Positions 42,054-49,366 of a stretch of 49,366 nt of DNA are shown here, piece by piece. Position 1 is the stretch's first letter, and each line of letters opens with the position of its first letter. Location of the stretch: assembly GCA_947644305.1 (NCBI GenBank), contig CANRYS010000022.1, positions 1-49,366 on the forward strand, read 5' to 3'. The notes beneath the pieces were generated by a model. The model did not search any database. It was not told the DNA's origin and worked only from the letters and a program-made list of their open reading frames with translations. Made by a program: the position numbers and the translations under genes. Origin of the DNA: an uncultured Roseburia sp. Lineage in GTDB: Bacteria > Bacillota > Clostridia > Lachnospirales > Lachnospiraceae.

Positions 42054-43094
42054 ATGAATTATCTGCGGAAGATCATATATTTGAATGAATATCATGGGGG
42101 AGAGTACGGCAGCAGTATAGGCTTTGTGAAGTTATCTAAAAAGCAGACAAGACTTCGGATCGAGATTCAGTTGACGGGAAAAATATCACTGCACCGTCAG
42201 AAAATATATCTGCTCATAAAAAATAAGAATGTGGTAAACAAAATGTTTGCCGATACGGTGACAGAAGAGGGGACAAGGATCGATATCAGTCTGGAGGAGC
42301 CGGCGGAGGATACACTGAAAGGCGATATCATAGGGATTATTATTGGCACAGAAAATGAGATCACATGCGGCGGAACACAGGATCACAGCATCAATCTTCT
42401 GGACTATGTGCATCCGGAAAAAGTGAGAGCAGCAGCGGAAATTCCGGAACTTTCGGAGCAAAAGACAGAAAGGGTGGAGAAGATTTCAGAAGAGCCAGTT
42501 TCAGAAAATGAAGTCTTGGAAGAGGCGGTTTCAGAGGAACTGGTTCCAGAAAGACAGGCCATTCAGGAAACCTCCGAAGTGGAAACAGAAGCCCAGAGAG
42601 AGACCGGACAGGAAATCCAACAGGAGACACGGCCAGAGGTGCAACCCGAAGCAGCAGAACCAGAAGAAGAGGAAGAAGAGATTGTTCAGATAGAGATCGA
42701 AGCCGATCACGATGAGGCCTACGAGTTTCGGAAAATCTTTTCCTCTCATCCCGGGATGTATCCTTTTGATGATGATGAAATGGAAGTGTGCGTACAGATC
42801 TCCCCGGTGGACTTTTCCGATTTTCCCAAAGCATTCTGGCGGATGGGAAGCAATTCCTTTCTGCTTCAGGGGTATTATAATTACAGACATCTGCTTCTGT
42901 CCCACACGAAGGAGAAGATCTACATCGGAATTCCAGGACAGTATCACCGGAGAGATAAATATCTGGCAGATATGTTTGGATTTGGCAGATTTAAGGGAAT
43001 ACATAATAAGCAGATACGGTTAGGGGATTTTGGATACTGGATGATGGAATTTGATATGCCTCAGTCGACAAATGGGGGAATGTGCTGTTCGTAA
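42054..43094 (+). CDS. Lachnospiraceae-type hypothetical protein with acidic linker
   Basis: The protein is 346 residues. An N-terminal beta-rich domain (about 1-115, YLNEYHGGEYGSSIGFVKLSK) is followed by a very acidic, low-complexity linker (about 120-225, EEAVSEELVPERQAIQ, EEEEEEIVQIEIE). A C-terminal domain (about 230-340) has VCVQISPVDFSDFPKAFWRMGSNSF and IGIPGQYHRRDKYLADMFGFGRF. It has no signal peptide or helices for the membrane. Similar domain pairs are widespread in Lachnospiraceae, but no function is known to me. GGGAGGAG precedes ATG 42054. A bidirectional terminator follows. Confidence 0.75.
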   Translation: MNYLRKIIYLNEYHGGEYGSSIGFVKLSKKQTRLRIEIQLTGKISLHRQKIYLLIKNKNVVNKMFADTVTEEGTRIDISLEEPAEDTLKGDIIGIIIGTENEITCGGTQDHSINLLDYVHPEKVRAAAEIPELSEQKTERVEKISEEPVSENEVLEEAVSEELVPERQAIQETSEVETEAQRETGQEIQQETRPEVQPEAAEPEEEEEEIVQIEIEADHDEAYEFRKIFSSHPGMYPFDDDEMEVCVQISPVDFSDFPKAFWRMGSNSFLLQGYYNYRHLLLSHTKEKIYIGIPGQYHRRDKYLADMFGFGRFKGIHNKQIRLGDFGYWMMEFDMPQSTNGGMCCS

Positions 43095-43096
43095 AA

Positions 43097-43168
43097 AGGA
43101 GCTCCCTGTGCCGTCGAGCTAGCATATGTTGTAACTGAGGTTTACAACTGGTAGTGCAGGGAGCTCCT
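43097..43168. terminator. Bidirectional terminator with half repeat in the loop
   Basis: AGGAGCTCCCTG (43097-43108) pairs with CAGGGAGCTCCT (43157-43168). The loop holds GTGCCGTCGAGCTA (43108-43121), the right half of the palindromic repeat family, and a GTTGTAA/TTTACAAC hairpin. It separates the convergent acidic-protein and asparagine synthetase genes. Confidence 0.75.
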
Positions 43169-43203
43169 ATATGAGAAATTATGAAAAATGATTTATGACC
43201 GTA

Positions 43204-45084
43204 CTACGAGATACCGTACTTTTCTATCCAGTATCCCACCTGAAGGAAATAGGCAAGCATCTGGGGACCAGCCATGAGCTGACCATACCAGGGCTTTCCG
43301 TAGTCGCTGGGGCTTTTTAGAAAAGCTTCTAGTTTGCGGCGGTCTACGATGCTGGACAGAGGGGAATTGGTCCGATCCAGCATATCCATGAGCCGTCCTG
43401 CCAGAAGACGTTCATAGGCAGGATCATAGGTTTTTGGATAGGGACTCTTCTTGCGGTACAGGACGGAATCCGGGAGAAGGCCTTTTCCGGCTTCCTGCAA
43501 AAGACTTTTTGTTCTTCCGTTATGGCATTTCATCTCCCATGGGATGTTATATACATATCCCAGGATCCGCGGATCTGCAAAAGGAACCCTTGCCTCCAGT
43601 CCAGAATACATGCTGGCGCGATCCATGCGGTTTAGAAGTGTCATCATGAACCAGCGGACATTGAGCCATGCGATTTCACGCCGTCTGGCCTCATCCGCAC
43701 TATCTTCACTGCAGCGGGGAGTAAGTTCTAGAGTTTTCAGGTAGGCACGCTGGGAATATTCCTCCATTTGAAGATGATGGGCAAAATCATCCCTTAGCAG
43801 AGCCTTTCTAGCTGCCATATCCCATGACCAGGGAAAGGTGTTTTTGTTCCACATATCCTTTCTGTGAAACCAGGGATATCCGCCGAAAATCTCATCCGCA
43901 CACTCACCAGTCAGTGCGACCTGATTGGATTTTGACACCAGCTCACAAAAATACAACATAGAAGATTCTACGTCTGCCATACAAGGGAAATCCCTGGCGT
44001 CAACCGCTTTGTACAGATAATCTGCCTGGGTTTGGTTGTCGCATTCCAAAAAGGTGTGATGGCTTCCGATGTGCTCTGCCATCTCTGCGGCAAAAGGCCG
44101 ATCTAGAGAGGACTGGAAAGCATTTGCCTGAAAGTTTTTCTGGTTATCTTTGAAATCAAAAGAAAAGGTGTTTAGCGTCCGTCCTCGCTCTTTTAAATGT
44201 TTCTGACAGATGGCAGAGACCAGAGAACTGTCCAATCCCCCGGACAAAAAGCTGCATATGGGGATGTCTGATACCATCTGGCGCTGGATGCTGTCCTCGA
44301 TCAGCCATTTTACTTTCTCCACCGTGTCCTGGTAAGAGTCCCTGTGGGGATATGCTTCCAGCGACCAGAAGAAATGCTTCTGGCAATTGTAATAAGGAGC
44401 ATTCGGAGCATCTGAAAAGGTCAGGCATTCTCCGGGAAGAACCTCCTTCATATTTTTAAATCCGCCCTTTCCCGGAGTTCTCGCCGGTCCCAGGGCAAAT
44501 ATCTCATTCCAGCAATCCCTGTCTGCCTCCGCAGGTACGCCATAGGCAAAGATCGCCTTTGGTTCCGAGCCGAAAACCACAGTATCCTGATGTTCCTGAT
44601 AAAAAAGGGGTTTTACTCCCATAGGATCCCTTGCCAGCAGCATTTCACCACTGTTGTGATCGTAGATGGAAAAAGCAAAAATTCCGTTCAGTCTGGAAAA
44701 GAAGGCGGTTCCCATGGCGAGATAGCCGTTCAGGATCACCTCTGTGTCACATTTGGTGTTCCAGCGCAGTGAGTAGGAAGAAAGGCTGTTTCGGAGCTCG
44801 TCAGTGTTGTAGATTTCACCATTGTATACAATGGTGGCAGTCTTGCCGTGAAAGGAAGCAGTCATAGGTTGGGCGCCGCCCTGGATATCCCGGATGGATA
44901 ACCTGGTGTGGGCGAGACCGGCGTGGTTGTAGAGAAGCACATGCTGATCGTTGGGGCCCCGGTGGACAAGACAGTCCCTCATTTTTTCTAGTGTGCCATA
45001 CCATTTATTTTTCCTGTTTCTGCCACCGTATTCCGGGGCGAGAAAATCATATTTGTTTTGATAAAAACCTGCGATACCGCACAT
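43204..45084 (-). CDS. Asparagine synthetase (glutamine-hydrolysing)
   Basis: The protein is 626 residues. The N-terminal Cys (MCGIAGFY) and RLSIRDIQGGAQPM, YNGEIYN and GEPK-like blocks form the class II glutaminase. The synthetase domain has the PP-loop SFLSGGLDSSLVSAI (about residue 285) and TGECADEIFGGYPW. It makes asparagine from aspartate, ATP and glutamine. It sits 20 bases downstream of dpaB on the same strand, so it may be the sporulation-linked (AsnO-type) enzyme. That is inferred from position only. AAAGGAG precedes the start at 45084. Confidence 0.94.
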   Translation of the reverse strand: MCGIAGFYQNKYDFLAPEYGGRNRKNKWYGTLEKMRDCLVHRGPNDQHVLLYNHAGLAHTRLSIRDIQGGAQPMTASFHGKTATIVYNGEIYNTDELRNSLSSYSLRWNTKCDTEVILNGYLAMGTAFFSRLNGIFAFSIYDHNSGEMLLARDPMGVKPLFYQEHQDTVVFGSEPKAIFAYGVPAEADRDCWNEIFALGPARTPGKGGFKNMKEVLPGECLTFSDAPNAPYYNCQKHFFWSLEAYPHRDSYQDTVEKVKWLIEDSIQRQMVSDIPICSFLSGGLDSSLVSAICQKHLKERGRTLNTFSFDFKDNQKNFQANAFQSSLDRPFAAEMAEHIGSHHTFLECDNQTQADYLYKAVDARDFPCMADVESSMLYFCELVSKSNQVALTGECADEIFGGYPWFHRKDMWNKNTFPWSWDMAARKALLRDDFAHHLQMEEYSQRAYLKTLELTPRCSEDSADEARRREIAWLNVRWFMMTLLNRMDRASMYSGLEARVPFADPRILGYVYNIPWEMKCHNGRTKSLLQEAGKGLLPDSVLYRKKSPYPKTYDPAYERLLAGRLMDMLDRTNSPLSSIVDRRKLEAFLKSPSDYGKPWYGQLMAGPQMLAYFLQVGYWIEKYGIS

Positions 45085-45103
45085 TTGCTATGCTCCTTTC
45101 GGA

Positions 45104-45703
45104 TTATTTCGGACAGGGACCCTGAATGACCGGCTGTAGTTGGCAGCTATTCAGAGCCTGGCTGATGGTATCAGTCAGGAACTCCATATGGGCGATCATA
45201 GAGTTTGGCTTTGCCTTATAATTATCCTGTCCAAAAGGAATAAAATAGATATTTTTCGTATTTAATAGTATTCCAATGTTTTTTAGATTCATTCCCAGAG
45301 CATCGTTGGTAGAGAGTGCGACGACCAATGGACGGTTGTTTCTGAGATGTGCCTTCGCGGCCATAAGCACAGGCGTATCGGAGATACCATTGGCAAGCTT
45401 GGAAAGCGTATTCCCGGTACAGGGTGCGATGACCAAAATGTCAAAAAGTGCACCTGGTCCGATGGGTTCGGCGTCTGGGATCGTAGTGATCGGCTTTTTG
45501 CCGGTGATCTCCTCGGCGCGTTTTAGAAAATCTGCGCACTTGCCAAAGCGGCTGTCCGTAGAAGCGGCGTGGTCGGAAAAGATCGGATACAGATTGGCTC
45601 CGGTCTCTGCCAGCTTCTGCAGCTCCTGAAACACTTTTTCATAAGTACAGTAGGAACCAGTAATGGCGATTCCAATATTCTTATTTGATAAATCTGCAGA
45701 CAT
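45104..45703 (-). CDS. dpaB: Dipicolinate synthase subunit B
   Basis: The protein is 199 residues. It is flavoprotein-like (SpoVFB): NIGIAITGSYCTYEKVFQEL at the start, DILVIAPCTGNTLSKLANGISDTPVLMA in the core, and NTKNIYFIPFGQDNYKAKPNSMIAH at the end. With DpaA it makes dipicolinic acid from a lysine-pathway intermediate for the spore core. AAGGAAATG-type site precedes ATG 45703. It is in one minus-strand unit with dpaA upstream. Confidence 0.95.
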   Translation of the reverse strand: MSADLSNKNIGIAITGSYCTYEKVFQELQKLAETGANLYPIFSDHAASTDSRFGKCADFLKRAEEITGKKPITTIPDAEPIGPGALFDILVIAPCTGNTLSKLANGISDTPVLMAAKAHLRNNRPLVVALSTNDALGMNLKNIGILLNTKNIYFIPFGQDNYKAKPNSMIAHMEFLTDTISQALNSCQLQPVIQGPCPK

Positions 45704-45761
45704 AATTCATTTCCTTTCTAAATATATTTATGGATGATAACTTCTGTTTTACCCCCACTTC

Positions 45762-46565
45762 CTAGAGTTGAAAGTGATGGCAGATCTCAGTGGCGATTAG
45801 ACGTCCGGCAGTTTTGGGTGCATATTTTCCCGGAATTCCTGGGCAGTTGACCAGTTGTTGTGACAAGGGAAGGGGCAGTGCCAATGGACCGGAAGCGACT
45901 TGAAAGACAATGCAGTGTTCAGGGAAGTACTGCCACAGCTCATCCTCCAGAGGTTGGCCGGGAACCGTATTGATCAGTGTATTGATCTGTTTTAATCCGG
46001 GATGATCCTGGAACGCACTTTTGTCCGAAATGATTTTAAAATGATTCGACCGGGCGGCTTTTAAAGCGGCGGCATCCGTGTCGTAAATGTATATTTCCTC
46101 CGTAAAATTATGGAGGATTGCGGCGATCTCTCTGCCACATCTTCCGTAACCGATAATCAGAGTACGGAAGTCACCAGCGGAGAAAGAGGTCTGGGTAAAC
46201 AGATGGACCAGAAGTCCCTCTGCGGTGAGCTTTGCATTTTTTTCTGCAAGGCCGGGAGCCGTAAGTACATCATAATATTTTATGCCATGGTCGGTACACC
46301 AACGAGTGACAGTTTTTGGAAGTGATCCTCCTACCAAGACGTGAGAAGGAGTTAGAAGACCTAAAAAACTGTCGATATTTAGAGCTGGTTTCAGGGAAGT
46401 GTTCATGAACTGCTGATCTTTGGTAAAGGGGATTCCGCAGATGATCAGACCAGAATCTGCGATTTCATCCCAGGAGGAACAGCATTGAGCGCCTTTTTTT
46501 CCTAATTCTGCGCACACGTATTCCATTCGCTCGTCCCCTGGGAGAACAGAGATTGATGGCTGCAT
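45762..46565 (-). CDS. dpaA: Dipicolinate synthase subunit A
   Basis: The protein is 267 residues. N-terminal domain ISVLPGDERMEYVCAELG is followed by a Rossmann NADP domain with LIIGYGRCGREIAAIL (about residues 140-155) and a C-terminus AGRLIATEICHHF typical of SpoVFA. It works with DpaB. The true start is ATG 46565 (MQPSIS) with AGGAGTG upstream. The longer frame to 46703 would run into the upstream region that overlaps the SRP RNA promoter. A mother-cell (sigma-K/E) promoter is expected upstream. CATATATTG near 46600 on the minus strand is only a loose match. Confidence 0.95.
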   Translation of the reverse strand: MQPSISVLPGDERMEYVCAELGKKGAQCCSSWDEIADSGLIICGIPFTKDQQFMNTSLKPALNIDSFLGLLTPSHVLVGGSLPKTVTRWCTDHGIKYYDVLTAPGLAEKNAKLTAEGLLVHLFTQTSFSAGDFRTLIIGYGRCGREIAAILHNFTEEIYIYDTDAAALKAARSNHFKIISDKSAFQDHPGLKQINTLINTVPGQPLEDELWQYFPEHCIVFQVASGPLALPLPLSQQLVNCPGIPGKYAPKTAGRLIATEICHHFQL

Positions 46566-46629
46566 GGGATCACTCCTGATAGAGTGTTTAAAAACAATAT
46601 ATGTCAGTTGTTTTTTGGGTGTGAAAATC

Positions 46630-46658
46630 TTGACATAAACATGAAAAACATATATACT
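46630..46658 (+). promoter_or_regulatory. Strong promoter of the SRP RNA
   Basis: TTGACA (46630-46635), 17 bases and TATACT (46653-46658) form a near-consensus sigma-A promoter about 70-90 bases upstream of the SRP RNA core. It is divergent from dpaA. Confidence 0.85.
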
Positions 46659-46723
46659 TATTTTGTGTGAGAGGATGGCGGTACGCGCCGATAAGTTACT
46701 CACGTTTATATTTGTTAAGATTT

Positions 46724-46988
46724 CCGTGCAGCCGGGGAGATAGCGGTGCCCTGTACCTGCAATCCGCTATAGCAGGGGTGTTGTCTTGCCTAGGGTCTTT
46801 CGATGAGGAGCTGCCCTTTATAAGTGGCGTTGACATTCGGGTCTTACGCAACAGGAACTTGTGAACCGTGTCAGGTCAGGAATGAAGCAGCACTAAGCAA
46901 ACCTTCTTGTGTGTCGTAGGGGTGCCTGAATCGAGTTAACTGTAGAGGTAACGTCTTTTGAAATTGATTCGAAGCAGGGCGCACGGAT
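46724..46988 (+). ncRNA. ffs: Signal recognition particle RNA, large bacterial type
   Basis: The conserved apical domain GTCAGGTCAGGAATGAAGCAG (near 46870-46890, in part) is the Ffh-binding site. The 5' part has GTGCCCTGTACCTGCAATCC and CGCTATAGCAGGGG, the usual Alu-like start of Firmicute SRP RNA. The 5' arm (GCCCTG, with CCGTGC) pairs with CAGGGC and GCACGG near 46975-46986. A T-rich run follows. Ends are approximate. It directs ribosomes making membrane and secreted proteins to the Sec translocon. Confidence 0.9.
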
Positions 46989-47080
46989 TATTTTATTTTT
47001 TGTGGCTGGTGATCTGGAGAAGCACTGGGGTGCATTCATAACCATATCGGGGCCACCATTATTTTACGAGGTTGCCAAAC

Positions 47081-49366
47081 ATGGATAATAAAGCTCAATT
47101 AACACTAAATAGCATGAATTCTATAAGCAGTGGTACTCTTCTGTACGAGAAGGGAGATCCTGTGGATTCCATCAGTCTTCTGGTCAAAGGAAGAGTCGAA
47201 GCGGTAGCAGGCGGTGTGTGTACCGTTCTGGCATCCGGAAATTTCCTTGGCATATGTGATGTGGAACGAGGGATGCACCAGTTTACATATACGGCAAAGG
47301 ATGATGCCGTTGTTTTTGTATTGCCAGTCAACGGTCTGGACAGCGTGCGTAAATTATTAGTAGCTAAGCCGGAGTATTGCGGTCTTCTTGTTACTTCACT
47401 GAACTTTTTTATCACCGAGCTGTATAAAAGACAGTCTCAGCTCAAGGGAGAATGCGTGAAGCTGCATGAATTTATCCTTCAGAATTATGAATTGTGTGAA
47501 GAAGTTGGAAAGAGCAGTGATATTGCCGTAGAGACAGGAAATCCCCGGGAGAAGTTGGAGAGATATTCCGGTGAAGAAGTAACATTGAATGATAAGACAG
47601 AGTATTATCTTCACTGTGGGAAGCTTCCCATCGAGGTTCAGAAAAAATATTTCAGCGGCAGTGATTACATCGCCTTATTTCATTTCCAGGAGCAGTGTCT
47701 GGTGATCCGGTCTTTGGTAAAAGGATGTTCATCTTATGGAAACAATCTGTTTAAATATTTCCGCAGCCTGATCATGGATGAGGACAGTGTCTTCAATACC
47801 ATGGGTAAACTGGCACTGGCTATGCTGGAAAAAGGGACAAAAAATGCATTGCTGGACCGTGCTGTGGACGAGGTCGTGGAAAAGATTAATGACACAGAGA
47901 CCTATCTGGTAGAGAAAGCTGGATTGGTAATTGAGCTCGACAGAGAGCGGATGGAAAGACTTTATTTTGCTCTTTTATCTGGAGATGCGACTGGGGGAGA
48001 AGAGCGGGAAGACTTTGAGACGCCAGGGGTTGAGTATTTATATGATTCTCTGGAGCAGATCACAGAATATGCAACGGTTCATCTCAAGGTAAAGAGTGAA
48101 TTTAAGGAAAATATTGGAAAGTTCATTAAATTAAAAGATAAATTTGAAAAGACGCCGGAGGCGACGGCCCTCAGAAAACAGATTACGTCTGGATTTTTTG
48201 AGATATATGAGGCGGTGGCGTTCCGAAGCTTTGGGGACAGAGACATTCCTTTAGCGGTGAAACTGTTTTTAGATTATGGATTTGTCAGTGAAAAACTTTT
48301 GACAGAAGAAGAACTTCAAACCCTTCTGTCGTTGCGGCGTGAAAAGTATAAAAAAGAAAATGGCTGTCGTGTCTATACGATGCGGAAGTGGCTAAAGGCG
48401 ATCTATGACGGTGTAAAGGAAGCTTCCAAGAACGAGTATGACATGGATTATGAAGAGACGCTGCGTCAGCTTGTGAAAGAAAAGAGATTGGAGAAAAAGG
48501 ACGTTCCGGGAGAACTGGCGGATAAGGAAAAAAGAATGCGTTTCGAGTGCCAGAATCTTTTCCGCTATGCAGACCGCGTTGTCAGCGGAAATATCAGTGC
48601 CTTTGTTCCGGTGCTCTGCTCCGATGGAATATTTGGAAGCATAAGCAATTCTTATATCACAGAGGCGAAGATCAATGCGGCAGTGGAAAAACTTGAGGAA
48701 GTGGATTATTCCATCTTTTACCGTGACCGCCTGGCAGCTTTCGAAGAGATCGACGTTATGAAAGCGACAGTGATCGATCGTATTCCGCCGGATGTCATTT
48801 TGTTTCCGGTATATGGGAAAAATTGTATTATGTGGCAGGATATTACCGGAAAGCGGCGAAGCTCCAAAGGTCGTATCCTTATTCCTATTCTATTTGAAAA
48901 GGATTTGGAGATGGAGATGGTCAGAGCCCTTGCGGCTTTCCGCTGGGAAAAATGCCGTACCGATATGGGGAACCGATGGAACGATTTCCGGTATCCGTCG
49001 CTTACCAGTGAGTACACGGACTATCTGCAGTTTTACCGGAAGAACAGCGAGTTGACCCAGGAGAGAAAGACAAAGATCCGGGCACAGTTGCAGCAGTGCA
49101 ACAACAAACATAAAGAGGTATTTGTGAAAGATTATATGGACTGGGTTCTGAGGGAAGCCAGAGGAGCGATGAAACTCAGCCGGGTGGCGAGAAATATTTT
49201 GTTTACTTACTGTCCGCTGTCGGCCGGAATATTTAAGAACCTAGAAGGGCAGACGGTGTATGCCGAGGCGGCGAAAAAGTATATTCGGGAGAACCGGGCA
49301 GCGCGGAAGAATCAAGAAATGCTGATTCACAAGTTTGAAAAGGAAGGAATCGAAATTCCAGAGGAA
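47081..49366 (+). CDS. Large protein with N-terminal cyclic-nucleotide-binding-like domain (partial)
   Basis: The frame is open from ATG 47081 (after GAGG near 47068) to the end of the window, 762 codons without a stop, so it runs off the edge. The first ~110 residues resemble a Crp-type cupin: SGTLLYEKGDPVDSISLLVKG, VLASGNFLGICDV. The rest is long and largely helical, with no HTH or kinase motif seen and no clear family. Blocks include MRKWLKAIYDGVKEASKNEY and RAARKNQEMLIHKFEKEG. Such cyclic-nucleotide-binding proteins are common single genes in Lachnospiraceae. The function is unknown. Confidence 0.8.
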   Translation, partial: MDNKAQLTLNSMNSISSGTLLYEKGDPVDSISLLVKGRVEAVAGGVCTVLASGNFLGICDVERGMHQFTYTAKDDAVVFVLPVNGLDSVRKLLVAKPEYCGLLVTSLNFFITELYKRQSQLKGECVKLHEFILQNYELCEEVGKSSDIAVETGNPREKLERYSGEEVTLNDKTEYYLHCGKLPIEVQKKYFSGSDYIALFHFQEQCLVIRSLVKGCSSYGNNLFKYFRSLIMDEDSVFNTMGKLALAMLEKGTKNALLDRAVDEVVEKINDTETYLVEKAGLVIELDRERMERLYFALLSGDATGGEEREDFETPGVEYLYDSLEQITEYATVHLKVKSEFKENIGKFIKLKDKFEKTPEATALRKQITSGFFEIYEAVAFRSFGDRDIPLAVKLFLDYGFVSEKLLTEEELQTLLSLRREKYKKENGCRVYTMRKWLKAIYDGVKEASKNEYDMDYEETLRQLVKEKRLEKKDVPGELADKEKRMRFECQNLFRYADRVVSGNISAFVPVLCSDGIFGSISNSYITEAKINAAVEKLEEVDYSIFYRDRLAAFEEIDVMKATVIDRIPPDVILFPVYGKNCIMWQDITGKRRSSKGRILIPILFEKDLEMEMVRALAAFRWEKCRTDMGNRWNDFRYPSLTSEYTDYLQFYRKNSELTQERKTKIRAQLQQCNNKHKEVFVKDYMDWVLREARGAMKLSRVARNILFTYCPLSAGIFKNLEGQTVYAEAAKKYIRENRAARKNQEMLIHKFEKEGIEIPEE

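Overview
The window looks like a chromosomal segment of a spore-forming, low-to-mid GC Firmicute, most likely a Lachnospiraceae/Clostridia member. The reasons are the ribosomal operon orders (rpsM-rpsK-rpsD-rpoA-rplQ and rpmG-secE-nusG-rplK-rplA-rplJ-rplL), the spore genes (cotJ, dpaA/dpaB), a large Firmicute-type SRP RNA, strong Shine-Dalgarno sites, an L17 with an insertion, and BspA-type leucine-rich surface proteins. Genus cannot be settled from sequence reading alone.

Layout. 1-512: 3' end of a 23S rRNA and tRNA-Asn, with no recognisable 5S between them. 914-2131: small Xre regulator and a decayed vanY-type carboxypeptidase. 2196-7906: rpmJ, the alpha operon, a cyclophilin lipoprotein and tyrS. 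8001-10298: secreted BspA-like protein. 10376-13270: small hydrophilic protein, FAD/Rieske oxidoreductase and the cotJ spore-coat genes (a CotJA-CotJB fusion plus the Mn-catalase CotJC). 13591-16648: two-component system and a membrane-anchored C39-like protein, separated by a GC-rich 154-bp triple tandem repeat. 16646-16971: a second tandem repeat and a very long hairpin. 16993-19932: PadR-controlled envelope-stress-like operon. 20001-21330: MNT/HEPN remnant and a 269-bp palindromic element. 21435-25126: rpmG-secE-nusG and the L11-L1-L10-L7/L12 genes with an L10 leader. 25144-35727: a compact biosynthesis cluster. 35753-41068: a second cassette of secreted proteins (CBM2/helveticin-J-like plus two BspA-like). 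41197-46565: ZIP transporter, acidic hypothetical protein, asparagine synthetase and dipicolinate synthase. 46630-49366: SRP RNA and the start of a large protein that runs off the end.

The most interesting region is 25144-41068. Its core enzymes (fold-III PLP decarboxylase, ATP-grasp ligase, acyl carrier protein and BtrH-like proteins) match the logic of the butirosin side-chain pathway, in which an amino acid is loaded on a carrier protein, decarboxylated there and transferred. A second carrier protein and two adenylate-forming enzymes are added, and no aminoglycoside genes are present. The rplL terminator with a Spo0A-box-like promoter is duplicated at the head of the second cassette, so the two cassettes may be expressed together on entry to stationary phase or sporulation.

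A dispersed element family with ends TAGCTCGACG...CGTCGAGCTA occurs in about seven copies: two of exactly 269 bp, three short hairpins and two halves. Two copies interrupt genes (vanY-like and BtrH-like). In both cases removing the element and one TA restores the reading frame, which indicates insertion at a TA target.
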